NCBI GenBank assembly: GCA_965601455.1
Contig: OZ271831.1
Location: forward strand, 1,364,001 to 1,428,000
Origin: JANQEU01 sp965601455
Lineage (GTDB): Bacteria > Bacteroidota > Bacteroidia > Cytophagales > Cyclobacteriaceae
Length of the DNA stretch: 64,000 nt
Direction of reading: 5' to 3'
Shown: positions 60,334 to 64,000 of the stretch, in pieces
How the letters are laid out: each line of letters starts with the position of its first letter
Position numbering within the stretch: the stretch's first letter is position 1
The notes under the pieces: generated by a model
What the model was told of the DNA's origin: nothing
Seen by the model: the letters and a program-made list of their open reading frames with translations, nothing else
The model's database searches: none
Translations under genes and position numbers: made by a program

Positions 60334-61290
60334 GATTTCTACCAATCTCATTAACTCTGTATTGATTGGTTTAGATTTTGAAATGGCAAGTTTAAAACTG
60401 GTGAAGGATATTTTATCGCTGATGATCCCAACCATTCCTGTTTGACCATTTACGACGTGTTCGACTGCTGCCATACCCAGTCGACTGGCTAAAATTCTAT
60501 CGAAGGAAGTGGGACTACCACCTCTTTGTATGTGGCCAAGGTTGGTTACACGGATATCCAACTCTGGGAGTTCTTTCATTACCTTACTGGCAACTTCATT
60601 TGCATCCCCTTCATCCCCGCCTTCTGCTACAACGACAATTGAAGACGTTTTTTGTCTATCGCGTCCTTGTTTTAGTGTACTGATTACATCTGTTATCCTG
60701 GTATTTGTCTCCGGTACCATAACGAATTCTGCACCACCTCCAATTCCACATTGAATGGCTATGTAGCCCGTTTTCCGACCCATAACCTCAACGAAAAAAA
60801 CTCGATCGTGGGAGTTTGCAGTGTCTCTAATCTTATCAATCGCATCCAGGGCAGTATTTACCGCAGTATCGAAACCGATGGTGTAATCAGAACCGTATAG
60901 ATCATTATCAATTGTTCCTGGTGCCCCAACAATCGGAATTCCATATTCTTCATGGAAAATGCTGGCACCGGTAAAGGTTCCGTCACCACCAATCGCAATG
61001 AGTCCCTCAATACCTCTTTTGGATATCTGATCAAATGCTTTCTTTCGACCTTCTTTGGTTTTAAAATCCTCGCTTCTGGCAGATTTTAAGATTGTGCCTC
61101 CTTTTTGCACGATGTTACTGACGGAATATGATTTCATTTTATAGATGTCCCCATCTATCATTCCGTTATACCCGTATTTAATTCCGTAAACATCAATACC
61201 TAGAAAAAGGGCATTTCTAACGACAGAACGTACACAGGCGTTCATGCCTGGCGCATCTCCTCCGGAAGTAAACACACCTATACTCTTCAT
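60322..61290 (-). CDS. pfkA: ATP-dependent 6-phosphofructokinase
   Basis: 322 residues, bacterial PfkA length. Committed step of glycolysis. Signatures: IGVFTSGGDAPGMNACVRSV (4-23), AIGGDGTFTGA with G-D-G-T of the ATP-dependent enzymes, the catalytic loop PGTIDNDLYGSDYTIGFDTA, VEVMGRKTGYIA, and LGHIQRGGSPTSFDR for the substrate. The GGDG motif excludes the PPi-dependent form, which has GGDD. Confidence 0.97.
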   Translation of the reverse strand: MKSIGVFTSGGDAPGMNACVRSVVRNALFLGIDVYGIKYGYNGMIDGDIYKMKSYSVSNIVQKGGTILKSARSEDFKTKEGRKKAFDQISKRGIEGLIAIGGDGTFTGASIFHEEYGIPIVGAPGTIDNDLYGSDYTIGFDTAVNTALDAIDKIRDTANSHDRVFFVEVMGRKTGYIAIQCGIGGGAEFVMVPETNTRITDVISTLKQGRDRQKTSSIVVVAEGGDEGDANEVASKVMKELPELDIRVTNLGHIQRGGSPTSFDRILASRLGMAAVEHVVNGQTGMVGIISDKISFTSFKLAISKSKPINTELMRLVEILSI

Positions 61291-61401
61291 AAATCCAATT
61301 ATAATTTAGCGGGGATGTTGTTTATTTGTGTGGCGGCAATTTACCAAAATATTTGTTCGACATTAAACGTTAGCATATTCTTTTCCAAGTAATTTCAATT
61401 C

Positions 61402-63837
61402 ATGCAAAACATTAATACCCTGATAAAAGGGGTGCTTCCTCATCTAATCCCTTTTCTAGTCTTTTTTGCTGTAGTCAGCGTCTATTTCTTTCCACTCTAT
61501 GAAGGGAAATCACTGGTGCAAAGCGACAATATTCAGCTACAAGGCACAATGAGTGAATATAAGGAGTACAGTCTAAGTGGAGAAGATATTGGATGGTCCA
61601 ATGCCCAGTTTTCAGGTATGCCTTTGCAAACAGGTTCACCGACTAACTTTTTCAGATGGTGCAAATCCATTTTTTCCTGGCTGCCTCAACCCATTGTCAT
61701 GATGATTTGGTTGTACCTGGGATTTTACGTTTTGATGATTGTGATGAAGGTAAAGCCCTGGGTTGCAGGAATAGCATCCATGGCCTATGCATTTTCAAGT
61801 TTCAACATTGTCAGTATCGAAGTAGGTCATGACAATAAAGTGTATGCAATGGCTTTTATGGCACCGGTACTGGCTGGCGCTATTTTGGCTTATCGGAGGC
61901 AGCTTCTTGTAAGCCTTGTTGTGACGTCCATTTTCCTGGGCTTTCATATCTATTTTGGGCATATCCAGATCAGTTACTATTTGCTCATTATGCTACTTGG
62001 TTATGCCATTAAAGAATTCATTTACGCTATCAGAGCAAAAGAGATTCCAGACTTTATCAAAGGGTCTGCCATATTGCTGCTTGCGGCATTTTTGGCAGTT
62101 GGTGGTAACATCGTTAAGCTCTGGAAGATCTATGAGTATAGTGGTGTTTCCAATCGAGGAGGATCTGAACTGGTCACAGAAGCTACTGTTGGTTCCCCTA
62201 GTCAATCTGGTTTGGATCTGGATTATGCCCTAAACTGGAGCAGCGGAGGGATGGAATTGTTTACAATAATGATACCTTATTTTCACGGAGGTGCTTCCGG
62301 AGAATCTCTGGATTCGAAATCTTCGATGGGGGAGGCGATGCAAAGAAATGGAGTGCCAAATCAACAAATCGGTGCGATTCTAACCAATGTGCCTACTTAC
62401 TGGGGTGACCAGCCTTTTACACAAGGCCCAATTTATTTTGGCATTATCGTCGTCTTTCTGTTTTTGATTTCATTGTTTATCCTGCCTAAATCTTTAGTTG
62501 CATGGGGCATGACTCTAGTGATTCTCTCATTTCTTTTGGCAATGGGGAAAAATGCCCTGTGGTTCTCTGAGTTATTTTTCTATAATGTACCTCTGTATAA
62601 TAAGTTTCGCTCAGTTACCATGATTGTAGCTATTCCGCAATTGATATTTCCATTTTTTGGTTTTGTTGCTTTAAACCAACTTTTGGAGAAGACTACGATC
62701 AGTCCGATACATAAAAAAGTAGTATTGAGGGCACTTGGCATCTGTGGTAGTCTTTTGGTATTATTTTTCTTGTTCAAAAATGTCTTCTTTGATTTCCAGG
62801 GTCTAAACGATGGGGCTTACAGATTTCCGGATTGGTTATTGGTTGCCTTAAGGGAGGACAGGATTGCGCTATTTAACGGAGATATTTTTAGGGGATTCCT
62901 TTTTCTTTCGTTTGTCGTGGCTCTTGGTTGGTTCTGGAGCACCAATCGACTGACTACGAGCCGATTTGTGCTTGTATTTGGTGTGATTATACTGCTGGAT
63001 CTCGTTTTGGTGGATAGGCGATATCTTGGTGGGGATGACTTCCAGATGACCAGGAGTTCAAATTTACAGATGCTTCAACCTTCATCTGCGGATTTATCCA
63101 TACAGCAAGACCCTGAGTATTATCGTGTATTCAATACAACACGTGGTGTGACCAGTGATGGGATTACTTCCAATCATCATTTTTCAATCAGTGGTTATAG
63201 CGCCATCAAGATACAACGTTACCAGGAGGTCATAGATAGATATATCAGTCAAGGTAGTATTCCGGTTCTTTCCATGCTAAATGCCAAATACTTCATAGTA
63301 GCCGGGCAGAATAATGACGTACAGGCTCGAGTGAATTCAAATGCATTGGGTAGTGCGTGGCTAGTCGAATCTGTACAGATGGTGGAGAATGCAAACGAAG
63401 AAATCGATGCCCTCGGAAACGTAGATTTACGAACCAGAGTGATCGTAGATGAGAGATTCGGATCCTATCTAGATGGAGAAACGTCGTTTGGAAATCAAGG
63501 GAATGTTAGGCTTGAGGATTATCATCCTGAGAGAATGACTTATTCCGTGAATACAACTGAATCCGGATTCATTGTATTCAGTGAAATATTTTATCAAACA
63601 GGATGGCAAGCTTACTTAGATAATGAGCCTGTGGATCATATACGGGTGAACTACATTTTAAGGGGTTTGAAAACACCTGCGGGGGAACATGAGATTCGTT
63701 TCGAGTACGAACCAGGATCGGCCAGATATGGTAAGGTTGTATCAGGGGTGAGTCAGGTATTTGTTCTTGGGATTTTGATCTTCTTTTTATTTCAGAACTT
63801 CCGTCGTAACAACCAACCGGAGATAAGCGAGGATTAG
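61402..63837 (+). CDS. YfhO family multispanning membrane protein
   Basis: 811 residues with about twelve or more membrane helices and a C-terminal extracytoplasmic domain (about 560-780). GT-C-like start: a helix, then QSDNIQLQGTMSEYKEY, with the loop IGWSNAQFSGMPLQTGSPTNFF. The conserved FSEIFYQTGWQAYLDNEPVDHIRVNYILRGLKTPAGEHEIRFEYEP is the YfhO C-terminal signature, followed by a last helix (about 780-800). YfhO in Bacillus acts in lipoteichoic acid glycosylation; here a surface glycan role is inferred, helped by the glycosyltransferase that follows 19 nt later. Confidence 0.88.
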   Translation: MQNINTLIKGVLPHLIPFLVFFAVVSVYFFPLYEGKSLVQSDNIQLQGTMSEYKEYSLSGEDIGWSNAQFSGMPLQTGSPTNFFRWCKSIFSWLPQPIVMMIWLYLGFYVLMIVMKVKPWVAGIASMAYAFSSFNIVSIEVGHDNKVYAMAFMAPVLAGAILAYRRQLLVSLVVTSIFLGFHIYFGHIQISYYLLIMLLGYAIKEFIYAIRAKEIPDFIKGSAILLLAAFLAVGGNIVKLWKIYEYSGVSNRGGSELVTEATVGSPSQSGLDLDYALNWSSGGMELFTIMIPYFHGGASGESLDSKSSMGEAMQRNGVPNQQIGAILTNVPTYWGDQPFTQGPIYFGIIVVFLFLISLFILPKSLVAWGMTLVILSFLLAMGKNALWFSELFFYNVPLYNKFRSVTMIVAIPQLIFPFFGFVALNQLLEKTTISPIHKKVVLRALGICGSLLVLFFLFKNVFFDFQGLNDGAYRFPDWLLVALREDRIALFNGDIFRGFLFLSFVVALGWFWSTNRLTTSRFVLVFGVIILLDLVLVDRRYLGGDDFQMTRSSNLQMLQPSSADLSIQQDPEYYRVFNTTRGVTSDGITSNHHFSISGYSAIKIQRYQEVIDRYISQGSIPVLSMLNAKYFIVAGQNNDVQARVNSNALGSAWLVESVQMVENANEEIDALGNVDLRTRVIVDERFGSYLDGETSFGNQGNVRLEDYHPERMTYSVNTTESGFIVFSEIFYQTGWQAYLDNEPVDHIRVNYILRGLKTPAGEHEIRFEYEPGSARYGKVVSGVSQVFVLGILIFFLFQNFRRNNQPEISED

Positions 63838-63856
63838 TAAGCCATTATGCAAGGAG

Positions 63857-64000
63857 ATGAGTAATGAATTGGCGCCGATAGTCCTTTTCACCTATAATAG
63901 ACCGGAACATCTAAAAAATACGGTGTCCGGCTTAAAGAAGTGCGTTGGAGCCAATCGCAGTGAACTATACGTGTTTTCAGACGGTCCAAGGGAAGGGTTA
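63857..64000 (+). CDS. Glycosyltransferase family 2-like protein (5' part only)
   Basis: 48 residues up to the window edge: MSNELAPIVLFTYNRPEHLKNTV, then a helix and ELYVFSDGPREG. FTYNRP and FSDGP match the first two strands of family 2-like glycosyltransferases of Bacteroidota surface glycan loci. The start ATG at 63857 is the first in frame; the ATG at 63847 is closed by a stop after five codons. It follows the YfhO gene by 19 nt. Confidence 0.75.
   Translation, partial: MSNELAPIVLFTYNRPEHLKNTVSGLKKCVGANRSELYVFSDGPREGL

Noticed and set aside
1..64000. Integrated phage, conjugative element or insertion sequence
   Set aside because: No integrase, transposase, relaxase, portal, terminase or terminal inverted repeats with target duplications were found; the only attachment-like signal is the short repeat beside tRNA-Thr.

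Overview
The window reads as chromosomal DNA of a member of the Bacteroidota, most probably order Cytophagales. The evidence is a type IX secretion (T9SS) substrate with a gliding-motility C-terminal domain next to a PorP/SprF-type outer membrane protein, a YqgE-DUF349 pair, an IPExxxVDY-like protein, several family-typical beta-barrels, and promoters of the Bacteroidota form TTG-N19/20-TAnnTTTG. No phage, plasmid, insertion sequence, CRISPR array or rRNA was seen. Both window edges cut glycosyltransferase genes.

Layout. 1-4.3 kb: end of a glycosyltransferase, pdxH, then miaE, a YqgE/AlgH protein and a large DUF349 protein. 4.3-5.0 kb: a strong promoter, a degenerate tRNA-Thr-like sequence, an intact tRNA-Thr(UGU), and a 165-bp tandem repeat in which each unit carries the last 16 nt of the tRNA plus a terminator. 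5-12 kb: a DUF1801 protein, an acetyltransferase, a small secreted protein, a 1427-residue T9SS substrate and a divergent PorP-like gene. 12-18 kb: M48 protease, the overlapping plsB-gpsA pair (glycerol-3-phosphate formation and acylation), PhzF and a polyprenyl diphosphate synthase. 18-26 kb: a secreted SH3-like protein, a membrane-bound MutS-like ATPase, a DUF5678-like small protein, a secreted WD40-caspase protein and two tandem paralogous lipoproteins.

26-41.8 kb is a complete-looking division and cell wall (dcw) cluster: mraZ, rsmH, ftsL, ftsI, murE, mraY, an unrecognised 123-residue gene, murD, ftsW, murG, murC, ftsQ, ftsA, ftsZ. Most genes overlap by a few bases, and a clear terminator follows ftsZ. 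It starts with a good promoter preceded by three 10-bp repeats resembling MraZ operators. A second, inverted copy of the operator motif lies about 160 bp upstream.

41.8-47 kb: envelope proteins (HhH-barrel, PorV/PorQ-like barrel, MORN repeats, BamA-like) and yidD. 47-51.7 kb, minus strand: acpP-fabF-rnc-nadE-DinB. 51.8-56 kb: an IPExxxVDY-like protein and pyruvate kinase on the plus strand, then a minus-strand operon of hybrid histidine kinase, response regulator, small unknown protein, MBL hydrolase and an RqcH/NFACT protein. 59.4-64 kb: miaA, pfkA, a YfhO membrane protein and the start of a glycosyltransferase.

Most of the window is ordinary housekeeping sequence. The most unusual items are the tRNA-Thr locus with its pseudo-tRNA and tRNA-tail repeats, the inverted MraZ-type operators, the unknown gene inside the dcw cluster, the secreted WD40-caspase, and the coupling of a hybrid kinase operon to ribosome quality control. 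All assignments come from reading the sequence; no database search was run.
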